Source: Streptomyces caniscabiei (GTDB lineage Bacteria > Actinomycetota > Actinomycetes > Streptomycetales > Streptomycetaceae). Taken from it: 64,000 bases of DNA. The notes below the pieces were generated by a model. It was not told the DNA's origin, did no database searches, and worked only from the letters and a program-made list of their open reading frames with translations. Within the stretch, counting starts at the first letter, position 1, and each line of letters starts with the position of its first letter. The position numbers and the translations under genes were made by a program. Below, in pieces: positions 18,455 through 27,206 of this stretch. The stretch is taken from the NCBI RefSeq assembly GCF_014930365.1, contig NZ_JABXWI010000004.1, positions 310,001-374,000 on the forward strand, in the 5' to 3' direction.

Positions 18455-18951
18455 CGACTTGCCTCCTCGTCCGCCGCCGGTTCGCCGCCGCGCCGAACCG
18501 AGTCGGCCGCCCAGCGGTTGGCGGGACCGAGGGAGAGCAGGTACACGGCCACCGCGGCCGTGGCCTGGACGGGGGCGGCGTAGATCGGCGCCAGTGACTC
18601 GGTCAGGTGGTCCGACAGCACGATCGTCCCGCCGACCAGCACCGCCGCCGCTCCGAACGCGGCCCACATACGCCCGGGGCAGCGCGTGTGGTGCAGCCGC
18701 ATCCGGCTCCTGCGGCCGCTCATCGCGACCAGCAGGCCCAACAGCCCGACGTAGGTGGCCACGAACAGTCCGACGCCCCACTGGGGCAGGTCCATGCCCA
18801 CGCCGGCCAGGAACACCCACATGAGCGCGGCCGTGCCGTAGGTGGTGCCGCGCCCGCCGGACACGGTGTGCTCGAACTCGTCGTACACCCGCTCCTGCGG
18901 CACCCGGATGCGTTGCAGATCCCTCCACGCCTGTTCGGCGTCCACCGGCAT
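18451..18951 (-). CDS. Four-helix membrane protein of the exporter operon
   Basis: 166 residues, first gene of the operon. Four probable membrane helices (TAALMWVFLAGVGMDL, LFVATYVGLLGLLVAM, AAFGAAAVLVGGTIVL and QATAAVAVYLLSL) follow a soluble N-terminal segment of about 35 residues. The family is not recognised. The ATG has GAGGGACG upstream, and the stop overlaps the regulator start. It may sense or assist the exporter. Confidence 0.7.
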   Translation of the reverse strand: MPVDAEQAWRDLQRIRVPQERVYDEFEHTVSGGRGTTYGTAALMWVFLAGVGMDLPQWGVGLFVATYVGLLGLLVAMSGRRSRMRLHHTRCPGRMWAAFGAAAVLVGGTIVLSDHLTESLAPIYAAPVQATAAVAVYLLSLGPANRWAADSVRRGGEPAADEEASR

Positions 18952-18982
18952 GCCCACGTCCCTCGCCCTCCCGCGCCAACTC

Positions 18983-19031
18983 GACTTTCCCGGAAGGAAA
19001 GTTAGCTCCCGACTTTCCCGATGGGCAAGTC
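18983..19031. promoter_or_regulatory. Operator of the winged-helix/ABC operon
   Basis: ACTTTCC (18984-18990), CGGAA, GGAAAGT (18996-19002) is a perfect 7-base inverted repeat. GACTTTCCCG occurs twice as a direct repeat (18983-18992 and 19011-19020), the second facing AAGTC at 19027-19031. The cluster lies just upstream of the first gene of the operon, as expected for an autoregulatory site. Confidence 0.7.
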
Positions 19032-19066
19032 GGGAACGCGTCACGTACGGCGGCGTGTCACCGGGG

Positions 19067-19912
19067 CTACTTCACGGAACCCGCCATCACCCCCTGGACG
19101 AAGTGCCGCTGGAAGGCGAAGAACACGGCGACCGGCACGATCAGGGAGAGGAAGGCGCCCGGGGCCAGGACGTCGATGTTGCTGCCGAACTGCCTGATCT
19201 GTGACTGGAGTTCCACGGTCAGCGGCTGTGCCGAGCTGTCGGCGAACAGGAGCGCCACCAGCATGTCGTTCCACACCCACAGGAACTGGAAGATGGCGAG
19301 GCTGGCGATGGCCGGCCGTCCCACGGGCAGGACGAGACGGGTGAAGATGCGCCACTCGCCGCCCCCGTCCATCCGGGCCGCCTCCAGCATCTCCTTCGGC
19401 ATCTCGGCGAAGTAGTTCCGCAGCAGGAAGATCGCGAACGGCAGCCCGTAGGAGACATGGAAGAGGACGACCCCCGGGATGGTGCCGAACAGCCCCAGCT
19501 GGCCGAAGAGTTTGGCCACCGGCAGCAGGCCGATCTGGACCGGCACCACCAACAGGGCGACCACCAGCAGGAACAGCGGGTCACGGCCGGGGAAGTCCAG
19601 CCAGGCGAAGGCGTATCCGGCGAGGGCCGCGATGACGACGACGAGGACGGTCGTGGGCACCGAGATCAGGACCGTGTTCCAGAACGCCCGCGTGATACCG
19701 GAGTTGCCCAGCAGCGTGGAGTAGTTGTCGAACGACAGCTGGCCGGGACTGGTGAGCGCCGTCCACCAGCCGCCCCGGGCCGTGTCCTCGGTGGAACGCA
19801 GGGACGACAGGAGCAGTCCGGCGAGCGGAGTGAGCCAGATCAGGCCGACGACCACGAGGAAGGCCTGGACGAGGCTGTTGCCGAGCGCCCGCCTGAGCGC
19901 GGTGACGTTCAT
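19067..19912 (-). CDS. Carbohydrate ABC transporter permease (MalG type)
   Basis: 281 residues with six membrane helices. The EAA loop ATPase contact is EMLEAARMDGGGEWRIFTRL, near residue 185. It is the MalG-like half of a sugar importer; the MalF-like partner gene overlaps it by four bases upstream (ATGA). The operon lacks its own ATPase, so a shared MsiK-type ATPase probably drives it, as for other Streptomyces sugar importers. The sugar is probably an alpha-glucoside, judging by the GH13 gene of the same operon. Confidence 0.9.
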   Translation of the reverse strand: MNVTALRRALGNSLVQAFLVVVGLIWLTPLAGLLLSSLRSTEDTARGGWWTALTSPGQLSFDNYSTLLGNSGITRAFWNTVLISVPTTVLVVVIAALAGYAFAWLDFPGRDPLFLLVVALLVVPVQIGLLPVAKLFGQLGLFGTIPGVVLFHVSYGLPFAIFLLRNYFAEMPKEMLEAARMDGGGEWRIFTRLVLPVGRPAIASLAIFQFLWVWNDMLVALLFADSSAQPLTVELQSQIRQFGSNIDVLAPGAFLSLIVPVAVFFAFQRHFVQGVMAGSVK

Positions 19913-21264
19913 CGCTGACTCCCTTTGAAACGGCGGACGTTGAAGACCATCGCGGGGACCACCAGCAGCAGGAGCAGGACGCCGAGCGCGCTGCCGAGCC
20001 CCTGGTCGTTGCCGCCGCCGAAGGAGACCAGCCACATCTGGGTGGCGAGCACGGTGGCGTCCTCCTGCACCGGTCCGGGCGCGATGATGTAGACGAGGTC
20101 GAAGACCTTCATCACGTTGATGACGAGGGTCACGAAGACCACGGTCAGGACGGGGGCCAGCAGCGGCACGGTGATCCGGCGGAACACCTGCCACTCGTTG
20201 GCGCCGTCCATCCGCGCCGCCTCCAGCGTGTCCCGTGGCAGCGTCGACAGCCCGGCGCCGATGAGCACCATCGCGAAGCCGGTCCAGATCCACAGGTAGG
20301 CGCCGATGACGGCGGGGGTCACGAGCGTCGGACCGAGCCAGGAGATGCCCTCGTAGGGCGGGGCGAAGTTCGAGCCGGGGAGCGTGACCGTGTACGAGCC
20401 CGCCTCCAGGTCCGGGAAGCGGAAGGAGCCGTCGGCCGCCGTCGTCGTGCTCGCGACCGTGCTCCCGTCCCGCACCGCCTCGACCTTCATCGCCGGCAGT
20501 CCGCTCTCGCGGCGGTCCACCTCGCCCTGCTTCCCTCCCCCGCCGGGGGTGAAGTCCAGGTAGACGACGCCGCGCAGCTCGTCGGTGCCCGCGGCCCGGG
20601 ACGCCGCCGCGCGGGCGGGTTCCGCGCCGTCGAGGTCCTTCGGCGCGACGCCGACCAGGCCGAGGGCGACGGTCTCACCGGGCGACACGGTCGCGGTCGT
20701 ACGGTACGAGCCGTCGCCGCCGGCGGTGAGGCCCTCGTCCTCGCGGGCGCGGGCCGTGGGGTAGGAGGAGGTGCCCCGGAAGGCGTCGTGGATGCCGACC
20801 ACCGCCGCGTTGAGGACGCCCTTGTCGGGGTCCTCGTCGTAGGCGAGCCGGAAGATGATGCCGGCGGCGAGGAAGGAGACGGCCATCGGCATGAACAGCA
20901 GCAGCTTGAACGCCGTCGCCCAGCGGATCTTCTCGACCAGGACGGCGAGGATCAGTCCCAGCCCGGTGAGCAGGGCGGGCGCCACCACGACCCAGACGGT
21001 GGTGTTGCGCACGGCCTTGAGGGTGGCCGGGTCGCGGAACATCTCGGTGTAGTTGTCGCCGCCCACGAACCGGGTGCCGGAGGCGTCGAAGAAGCTGCGG
21101 CCGACCGAGAACAGCACCGGGTAGAGGACGAGTGCGCCGAGCAGGAGCAGCGCGGGGAGGACGAAGAGGAGGGCGACGATCCGGCCCCGCCGCCGGGAGC
21201 GCCGCTCGGGGGCGGCGCTTCCGGCGGCGGGCGGACCGGCCACCTTCGTGAGTGTGGCGGTCAT
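19909..21264 (-). CDS. Carbohydrate ABC permease (MalF type) with a large extracytoplasmic insertion
   Basis: 451 residues; most MalF-like Streptomyces permeases are about 300. After the third helix (about residue 140) comes an insertion of about 170 residues (142-312), then the remaining helices with the EAA loop DTLEAARMDGANEWQVFRRI. Residues 231-299 look like a small beta-sandwich of the SdrD-B/carboxypeptidase-regulatory kind: VVYLDFTPGGGG, then TTTAADGSFRFPDLEAGSY. The position corresponds to the P2 domain of E. coli MalF but the fold is different. It probably contacts the binding protein. Confidence 0.88.
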   Translation of the reverse strand: MTATLTKVAGPPAAGSAAPERRSRRRGRIVALLFVLPALLLLGALVLYPVLFSVGRSFFDASGTRFVGGDNYTEMFRDPATLKAVRNTTVWVVVAPALLTGLGLILAVLVEKIRWATAFKLLLFMPMAVSFLAAGIIFRLAYDEDPDKGVLNAAVVGIHDAFRGTSSYPTARAREDEGLTAGGDGSYRTTATVSPGETVALGLVGVAPKDLDGAEPARAAASRAAGTDELRGVVYLDFTPGGGGKQGEVDRRESGLPAMKVEAVRDGSTVASTTTAADGSFRFPDLEAGSYTVTLPGSNFAPPYEGISWLGPTLVTPAVIGAYLWIWTGFAMVLIGAGLSTLPRDTLEAARMDGANEWQVFRRITVPLLAPVLTVVFVTLVINVMKVFDLVYIIAPGPVQEDATVLATQMWLVSFGGGNDQGLGSALGVLLLLLVVPAMVFNVRRFKGSQR

Positions 21265-21269
21265 CGCGG

Positions 21270-22604
21270 TCAGTCCTTGTAGGCCTTGGCCGCGGCGGTC
21301 TCCAGCCGCTTCGCGGTCGCCTCCGGATCGGAGGGGTCACGCAGGAAGTCCTGGAGTATCTTCCACTCCCCCGCGCCCTTGGTCCCGCCGAACGCGGCCG
21401 GTGCCTGGTCGGACATGTCGAAGCGGACCGTGTCCCCGGCCGCGATCAGGGACTTGGCGGTCGTGCGGGTGACGTCGTCGCCGTAGGCGGAGAGGTCGAG
21501 GCCCTTGTTCGGGGACAGGAAGCCGCCCGCCTCCGCCCACACGGCAGCGGCCTCGGGGGTCGCCAGATACTCCAGGAGGGCCATGCCGGCCTCGGTGTTC
21601 TTGCCGTCCTTCAGCACGACGGCCGCGTCACCGCCGCTGACCACGGGCGCCTTCCCGCCGCCGACCTGCGGGAAGGGGAAGAAGTCCGCGTCCTCGCCGA
21701 TCGTCCGGCCGAACTGGTCCTTGGCGACACCGGCGACGAAGTCGCCCTCGTAGACCAGGCCGGCCTCGGGCTCGGGCCCGAAGACCTTCTCGACGGAGCC
21801 GGGGAAGTCGGTGTTCAGGGCGCCCTTCTGTCCGCCGGCCAGGAGCTGCTTGTCCTCGAAGAGGTCGCCGAGGGTGGTGAGGGCGTCGACCACGCTCCGG
21901 TCGGTCCACTTCAACTCGTGGGTGGCGAGGGCGTCGTACTTCTCGGGCCCGGCCTGGGAGAGGTAGACGTTCTCGAACCAGTCGGTGAGCGTCCAGCCGT
22001 CCTGTCCGGCGACGGAGAACGCGGCGAGGCCCGAGTCGGAGACGGTCCGCCCGGCCTTCAGCATCTCCTCGTACGTCTTCGGCGGCTGGACGCCGGCCTG
22101 GTCGAGGGCGTCGGGGCTGTACCAGACGGTCGACTTGTGGGCCGCCTTGAAGTACAGGCCGTAGAGGGTGTCGTCGACGCTGCCGTAGTCCTTCCAGACG
22201 TCGGCGTAGTGGGCGTCGACGGACTTGGTGGCGGCTGCGGACAGCGGCTTGAGCCAGCCCGCCTCGGCGAACTGCTGGAGCACGCCGACCTGCGGGACCA
22301 TCACCACGTCGGGGGCGTTGCCGCCCTCGATCTTGCTGCCGACGACGGTGGAGACGTTGTCGCCGGTGGAGACGAACTGGGTCCTGGCGCCGGTCTTCTC
22401 GGTGAAGGCGTCCAGGACCTTCTGGAAGTTCTTCTGCTCGGTGCCGGACCAGACGCCGGCGACGGAGACGGTCTGGCCGTCGAGCGTCCTGTCGCCGCCG
22501 CCCGCGGCGACGGGCTCCCCTCCCCCGCACGCGGTCGCACCGAGCGCCAGCGTGAGGACGAGGGCGGTACAGCTCGCGGGCAGGGTGGTACGTGGTCGCA
22601 TCAT
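21270..22604 (-). CDS. Sugar-binding lipoprotein of the alpha-glucoside importer
   Basis: 444 residues. A lipoprotein signal ends in LALGATACGGG, with the cysteine as the lipidation site. The mature protein is a family-1 extracellular solute-binding protein (NAPDVVMVPQVGVLQQFAEA, then GVQPPKTYEEMLKAGRT). Delivers sugar to the two permeases encoded just downstream. Tandem ATG codons at the start are preceded by GAAGGGAC. Confidence 0.9.
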   Translation of the reverse strand: MMRPRTTLPASCTALVLTLALGATACGGGEPVAAGGGDRTLDGQTVSVAGVWSGTEQKNFQKVLDAFTEKTGARTQFVSTGDNVSTVVGSKIEGGNAPDVVMVPQVGVLQQFAEAGWLKPLSAAATKSVDAHYADVWKDYGSVDDTLYGLYFKAAHKSTVWYSPDALDQAGVQPPKTYEEMLKAGRTVSDSGLAAFSVAGQDGWTLTDWFENVYLSQAGPEKYDALATHELKWTDRSVVDALTTLGDLFEDKQLLAGGQKGALNTDFPGSVEKVFGPEPEAGLVYEGDFVAGVAKDQFGRTIGEDADFFPFPQVGGGKAPVVSGGDAAVVLKDGKNTEAGMALLEYLATPEAAAVWAEAGGFLSPNKGLDLSAYGDDVTRTTAKSLIAAGDTVRFDMSDQAPAAFGGTKGAGEWKILQDFLRDPSDPEATAKRLETAAAKAYKD

Positions 22605-22704
22605 CGTCGATGTCCCTTCGGAAAGTGTCGCAAGGTGATGGAGCGGAACGGCCGGGACGGATCACGGCCGGTGCGGAGGGTGCTGGGGGGCGGGGGTGTG
22701 GGGC

Positions 22705-24351
22705 TCAGGAAGCGGTGTCGTCACCGATCCACCAGGCGGCCGTGGCGCCGGGGAGGACCCCGGACGGGCAGGGGCCGCTGGACAGCAGAGGGGTGCCGGG
22801 GACGGGCGCCGGCGCGGGTGCCGTACCGAAGTTGACCGCGCAGACGAGGCCGTCGCCGCGGACGAAGCCGAGGACGTCGGGCTGGGTGTCCAGCCAGCGC
22901 AGCGTGCCCTCGCCCAACTGGGGCAGAGCCGCGCGCAGTTGGAGCCCGTCGCGGTACAGGTGCCAGAAGGAGCGGGTGTCGGCGAGGGCGCGGTCGGTGG
23001 CGTACTCGGCGAAGTAGTCGGGCTGCGGCAGCCAGGGCTTGGCGCCCTCGACTCCGGAGGTGAAGCCGAAGGGTGAGGCCTGTCCGGACCACGGCAGCGG
23101 GACCCGGCAGCCGTCGCGGATGCGGGCGCGGCTTCCGGTGCGGCGGAAGATGGGGTCGGTGAGCACGTCGTCGGGCAGGTCGACCACCTCGGGCAGACCC
23201 AGCTCCTCGCCCTGGTAGATGTACGCCGCGCCGGGCAGCGCCAGCATCAGCAGGGCGGCGGCGCGGGCGCGGGCGGCGCCGAGGCCGCTGCCCTCGGTGG
23301 CCGGTTCGCCGTAGCGGGTGACGGTGCGGACCTGGTCGTGGTTGTTCAGGACCCAGGTGACGGTCGACCCGGTGCCGGCGATGTCCTGCATGGCCTCGGT
23401 GATGACCTTGCGGAAGGCGTCGGCGTCCCAGGAGGCGCTCAGCAGGTCGAAGAAGAAGGCCTGGTGCAGTTCGTCGGGGCGGACGTACCGGGCGTGTTCG
23501 CGGGCCGTCGGGACGGAGACCTCGCCGACCAGGAGCCGCTCGCGGCCGTCGCGCGCTGTGTACTCCTCGCACACCGCGCGCCAGTGCCGCCACACGTCGT
23601 GGACCTCGGGCTGGTTCCAGGCGAGCGGGTTGACCGAGTCGCGGGTGCGGGCGTCGGCCCCGGGGTCCGGTGAGTCGGGCAGTTCGGGGTGTTTGAAGAG
23701 CCCGGCGGCGACGTCGATGCGGAAGCCGTCGACGCCCCGGTCGAGCCAGAAGCGCAGGACGCCGTCGAAGTACGCGCCGACCTCGGCGTCGCGCCAGTTC
23801 CAGTCGGGCTGCTCGGGCGTGAACATGTGCAGGTACCACTGGCCGGGGCGGCCGTCGGCCTCGGTGACACGGGACCAGGCGGGGCCGCCGAACATGGCAT
23901 GCCAGTTGTTGGGCGGTTCGGCGCCGTCCGGTCCCCGGCCGTCGGCGAAGTGGAAGCGGGAGCGGGCCGCGCCGCCGGGCGGTGCGGCGAGCGCCTCGCG
24001 GAACCAGGGGTGCTCGCTGGAGCAGTGGTTGGGGACGATGTCGAGCAGGACCTTGATGCCCAGCCGCCGGGCGTCAGCCACGAGCAGGTCGAACTCGGCG
24101 AGGTCGCCGAAGAGCGGGTCGACGTCGCGGTAGTCGGCGACGTCGTAGCCGTGGTCGTGCTGCGGCGAGGGGTAGAAGGGGCTCAGCCAGATCCCGTCGA
24201 CGCCCAGTTTCCTCAGGTACGGCAGTCCGGCCCTGACCCCGGCGAGATCGCCGACGCCGTCGCCCGTGCTGTCCAGGAAGCTGCGGACGTACACCTGGTA
24301 GATCACTGCGTCGCGCCACCAGCGACGTGTGTCGATGTGCTTGGAGCTCAC
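22705..24351 (-). CDS. GH13 alpha-glucosidase / oligo-1,6-glucosidase
   Basis: 548 residues, cytoplasmic (no signal). GH13 regions are all present: DIVPNHCSSEHPWF, GFRIDVAAG with the nucleophile Asp near residue 212, VGEVS with the acid Glu near 277, and NNHDQ near 337. Hydrolyses alpha-glucosides imported by the operon's transporter. The GTG start has a weak ribosome site. It is the first gene of the operon, whereas in the S. coelicolor aglEFGA arrangement the glucosidase comes last. Confidence 0.9.
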   Translation of the reverse strand: MSSKHIDTRRWWRDAVIYQVYVRSFLDSTGDGVGDLAGVRAGLPYLRKLGVDGIWLSPFYPSPQHDHGYDVADYRDVDPLFGDLAEFDLLVADARRLGIKVLLDIVPNHCSSEHPWFREALAAPPGGAARSRFHFADGRGPDGAEPPNNWHAMFGGPAWSRVTEADGRPGQWYLHMFTPEQPDWNWRDAEVGAYFDGVLRFWLDRGVDGFRIDVAAGLFKHPELPDSPDPGADARTRDSVNPLAWNQPEVHDVWRHWRAVCEEYTARDGRERLLVGEVSVPTAREHARYVRPDELHQAFFFDLLSASWDADAFRKVITEAMQDIAGTGSTVTWVLNNHDQVRTVTRYGEPATEGSGLGAARARAAALLMLALPGAAYIYQGEELGLPEVVDLPDDVLTDPIFRRTGSRARIRDGCRVPLPWSGQASPFGFTSGVEGAKPWLPQPDYFAEYATDRALADTRSFWHLYRDGLQLRAALPQLGEGTLRWLDTQPDVLGFVRGDGLVCAVNFGTAPAPAPVPGTPLLSSGPCPSGVLPGATAAWWIGDDTAS

Positions 24352-24398
24352 CCGTTGACCTGTCTGTGCGTGTTTCCCGGCCTAGCGGTTATGCATGC

Positions 24399-24526
24399 AT
24401 GTTAGGTAGGCGAGTCACGGGGGTGTCAACGAGTCGACGGAAGCTACCGACAAGTTGGGGAGACAAATAGGTATTTATCAGGTTGGAACGGCGTCATGTG
24501 AGACGTGCGCGTTACCTAACATGTAA
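24399..24526 (-). promoter_or_regulatory. Promoter and repeated half-sites upstream of the GH13 operon
   Basis: The leftward strand has TTGACA (complement of 24424-24429) with the motif TACCTAACA (complement of 24400-24408) starting 16 bases on, over the expected -10. Further upstream, TACCTAACA reappears on the + strand (24514-24522) and AGGTAT is at 24469-24474. The shared 9-mer TGTTAGGTA is also half of the palindrome at 25871-25885. The region is AT-rich for this chromosome. A repressor site covering the -10 is the simplest reading. Confidence 0.55.
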
Positions 24527-24548
24527 CTAGGGAGGGGTGAAGCAGAAC

Positions 24549-25814
24549 CTAGCCGCGGGAGATCGCCGCGAGTTCGCGGGTCAGTCGGCGCACGGACTCC
24601 TCGGGGGTCCGGTGTCCGGCCATCGCGTCGCGCACGACCGCCTGCACGACCATGCTGACCTGGTCGTAGCGCGGGCTCTTCGGCCGGGGCGCCGCCGCGA
24701 GGACGCTCGCGCGCAGTGTCGGCAGGTACGGGAACGCGCGCACCAGCTCCGGGTCCTCGTACAGCTCCGCGCGTACGGGAGGCAGCGCGCCCCGGGTGAG
24801 GACCTGTCGCTGGACGCGCTCGCCGGTGAGGTAGGCGATCAGGCGCGCGGCGGTGTCGGGGTGCTCGGCGTGGGTGCTGACGGCCAGGTTGGAGCCGCCG
24901 AGCACGCTGGTGCCGGGGCCGTTCGGGCCGGGCAGCGGCACGGCGCCGATCTTGCCGGCGACCGCGGAGCCCTCGGCGGAGGCGCTGACGTAGGCGTAGG
25001 GCCAGTTGCGCAGGAAGAGCAGCCGGCCGTCCTGGAACGCCTGCTTGGACTCCTCCTCCTTGTACTCCAGCGCCTCCCGGGGGATCCAGCCCTCGCGCAC
25101 ACCACGGGCGAGGAAGCCGATCCCCTCGCGTGCCGCCGAGCCGACGGTGACGCGTTCGCCCTCGTCGCCGAGGATGGTGCCGCCCGCCGAGTACACGGCC
25201 TCGGCCGCGTTGACGGTGAGGCCCTCGTAGGGCAGGAACTGGCCCGCGTAACCGCCGAGTCCGTGCCGGGGCGCGATGGTCTTCGCCGAGCGTTCCAGTT
25301 CGGCCCAGGTGCGGGGCGGCGGGACGCCCTCCGCCGCGAGGACGTCCGAGCGGTAGAGGAGGAGGCCGGCGTTGGTGACGTACGGGACGGCGTAGAGCTG
25401 TCCGTCGTAGGTCGCCGTGTCCACGACCGGCGGGAGGAAGCTGCCGAGCGGGAAGCGGTTCCTCGGCAGCGGGCGGATCCAGTCGGCGGCGGCGAACTCC
25501 GAGGTCCAGGTGACGTCGATGTTGAGCACGTCGAACCGGCCGCCCGCGCCGGCGCGCAGATCGGTGATCATCTGGGCGCGGGTCTCGTCGGCGGAGTCCG
25601 GCAGTTCGACGAGGGTGACCTTCTCCCCGGGGTGGGCACGGTTCCAGCCCGCGAGGAGCGGGCCGAGATAGCCGGTGAGATCGCCCGCGGTGGCGAGGGT
25701 CAGCGGACCCCGGCCCCTGAGTCCGCCGTCGGCCTGCGCGCCGGAGGCACCGTAACCGGCCAGAACGACCGCGAGGACGAGAAGGCCCCTACCGGCGGCG
25801 CGTATCCACCGCAT
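24549..25814 (-). CDS. Family-1 solute-binding protein with a lost lipobox cysteine
   Basis: 421 residues. Resembles trehalose/maltose binding proteins of the LpqY kind (VTWTSEFAAADWIRPLP, then YAVPYVTNAGLLLYRSDVL). The signal ends LLVLAVVLAGYGASGAQA: a lipobox-like LAG is followed by Tyr21 (codon TAC) instead of Cys, so it is probably released by ordinary signal peptidase after AQA rather than anchored. GGGAGGAA precedes the ATG. No permease gene is adjacent. It may serve the importer to its left or be an orphan. Confidence 0.85.
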   Translation of the reverse strand: MRWIRAAGRGLLVLAVVLAGYGASGAQADGGLRGRGPLTLATAGDLTGYLGPLLAGWNRAHPGEKVTLVELPDSADETRAQMITDLRAGAGGRFDVLNIDVTWTSEFAAADWIRPLPRNRFPLGSFLPPVVDTATYDGQLYAVPYVTNAGLLLYRSDVLAAEGVPPPRTWAELERSAKTIAPRHGLGGYAGQFLPYEGLTVNAAEAVYSAGGTILGDEGERVTVGSAAREGIGFLARGVREGWIPREALEYKEEESKQAFQDGRLLFLRNWPYAYVSASAEGSAVAGKIGAVPLPGPNGPGTSVLGGSNLAVSTHAEHPDTAARLIAYLTGERVQRQVLTRGALPPVRAELYEDPELVRAFPYLPTLRASVLAAAPRPKSPRYDQVSMVVQAVVRDAMAGHRTPEESVRRLTRELAAISRG

Positions 25815-25870
25815 AGGTTCCTCCCAGTACACCGGCGCCGGGCACCGTCGCCCGGAGTCAGAGGCCATGT

Positions 25871-25885
25871 ATACCTGTTAGGTAT
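25871..25885. promoter_or_regulatory. Operator between the binding-protein and PadR genes
   Basis: ATACCT-GTT-AGGTAT is a perfect inverted repeat with 6-base arms and a 3-base spacer. It lies 57 bases from the binding-protein ATG and 53 bases from the PadR GTG, in the divergent promoter region. PadR repressors usually bind such palindromes at their own promoters. Confidence 0.7.
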
Positions 25886-25938
25886 GGGCGATACTAGGGC
25901 CTGGAACACAATACGAGGCTGCGAGGAGGACAGCTCGA

Positions 25939-26457
25939 GTGCGCCTGCCCCTCCTGGCCCTGCTGGCGCGCGGCCCGGCCCATGGCTACGAGCTCAAGCA
26001 GGACCTTGAGCAACTGCTGGGCGCCGCGTACCCTCAGCCGAACGTCGGCCAGATCTATGTGACCCTCGGCCGCCTCGAGAAGTCGGGCCTGATCGAGGGC
26101 GAGGAGGTCGAGCAGTCGAGCCGACCCAACAAGAAGATCTACCACCTCACCGACGCCGGGCGGGAGGCGCTGCGCGCCTGGTACGAGGAGACGGGGGACG
26201 AGCCGCGGGTCAGGGACGAGTTCTTCATGAAGCTCGCGCTCGCCCCGCAGACCGGTCTCGCCGACCAGATCGCCCTGATCAACAGACAACGGCGCCACTA
26301 CCTGAACACCATGCGCAATCTGTCGAAGCTCTCCACAGCCGAGAACGGCCGGGACAACCGTGTCTCCCGGCTGCTGATCGAGGGCGCCATGCTGCACCTC
26401 CAGGCCGACCTCGACTGGCTGGAGCGCTGCCAGGAGGAACTGGAGGAGCCTCGGTGA
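25939..26457 (+). CDS. PadR-family transcriptional regulator
   Basis: 172 residues. The N-terminal winged helix reads LLALLARGPAHGYELKQDLE and QIYVTLGRLEKSGLIEGEEV, the classic PadR signature. The C-terminal half is the helical dimerisation region (LNTMRNLSKLSTAEN, then MLHLQADLDWLERCQEEL). The GTG start has GAGGAGGA upstream. Its stop overlaps the next gene (GTGA), so it is cotranscribed with an ABC exporter and probably represses it. Confidence 0.92.
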   Translation: MRLPLLALLARGPAHGYELKQDLEQLLGAAYPQPNVGQIYVTLGRLEKSGLIEGEEVEQSSRPNKKIYHLTDAGREALRAWYEETGDEPRVRDEFFMKLALAPQTGLADQIALINRQRRHYLNTMRNLSKLSTAENGRDNRVSRLLIEGAMLHLQADLDWLERCQEELEEPR

Positions 26458-27203
26458 GCGACGCCCCCATCCCTGTGCTGCGGGCCGAGGGCCTCGTCAA
26501 GACCCATCACGGGCAGGGCGCGCCCGCCCATGCCGTGCGCGGCGTGGACCTGTGCGTACGGGAGGGCGAGTTCGTGGCCGTCACCGGTCCGTCCGGGGCG
26601 GGCAAGTCGACGTTGCTGCATCTGCTGGGCGGGCTCCAGCGGCCGGACAGCGGCAGCGTCTGGCTGGGCGGCGAGCGCACCGACGACTACAGCGAGGCGC
26701 GCTGGGCCGTGGAGCGCCGACGCCGTATCGGCATCGTGTTCCAGTTCTTCAACCTGGTCTCGGACCTGTCCGTCGCGGACAACGTGGAACTGCCGGCGCT
26801 GCTGGCCGGGGTCTCCGCCAGGCGGGCGCGCGCCGAGCGCGAGGAGCTGCTGGCCGAGCTGGGGCTCACCGGCAAGGAGCGCAGCATGCCGGGCGAGCTG
26901 TCCGGCGGCGAGCAGCAGCGGGTCGCGCTCGCCCGCGCCCTGGTGAACCGTCCGCCGCTGCTGCTGGCGGACGAGCCGGCGGGCAGTCTGGACAGCAAGG
27001 GCACCCGCGAGGTGACGCGGGTGCTGTCCCGTTTCCACCGGCGGGGGCAGACGATCCTCCTGGTCACGCACGACGCACGACTGGCGAGCGCGGCGGACCG
27101 GGTCATCAGCTTCTTCGACGGCCGCATAGCCGACGACGTCGAACTGGACGGCACGCCGACGCCCGGCGCGGGTGTCCCCGCCGTGCTGGAGCTGAAGGAC
27201 TGA
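26454..27203 (+). CDS. ABC transporter ATP-binding protein (MacB/LolD type)
   Basis: 249 residues. Walker A GPSGAGKSTL, signature LSGGEQQRVALARAL, Walker B LLLADEPAGSLD and the switch histidine in LLVTHD are intact. The family pairs with FtsX-like permeases that move lipids, peptides or drugs outward. Overlaps PadR and is followed after three bases by its permease. Confidence 0.93.
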   Translation: MSDAPIPVLRAEGLVKTHHGQGAPAHAVRGVDLCVREGEFVAVTGPSGAGKSTLLHLLGGLQRPDSGSVWLGGERTDDYSEARWAVERRRRIGIVFQFFNLVSDLSVADNVELPALLAGVSARRARAEREELLAELGLTGKERSMPGELSGGEQQRVALARALVNRPPLLLADEPAGSLDSKGTREVTRVLSRFHRRGQTILLVTHDARLASAADRVISFFDGRIADDVELDGTPTPGAGVPAVLELKD

Positions 27204-27206
27204 CCC

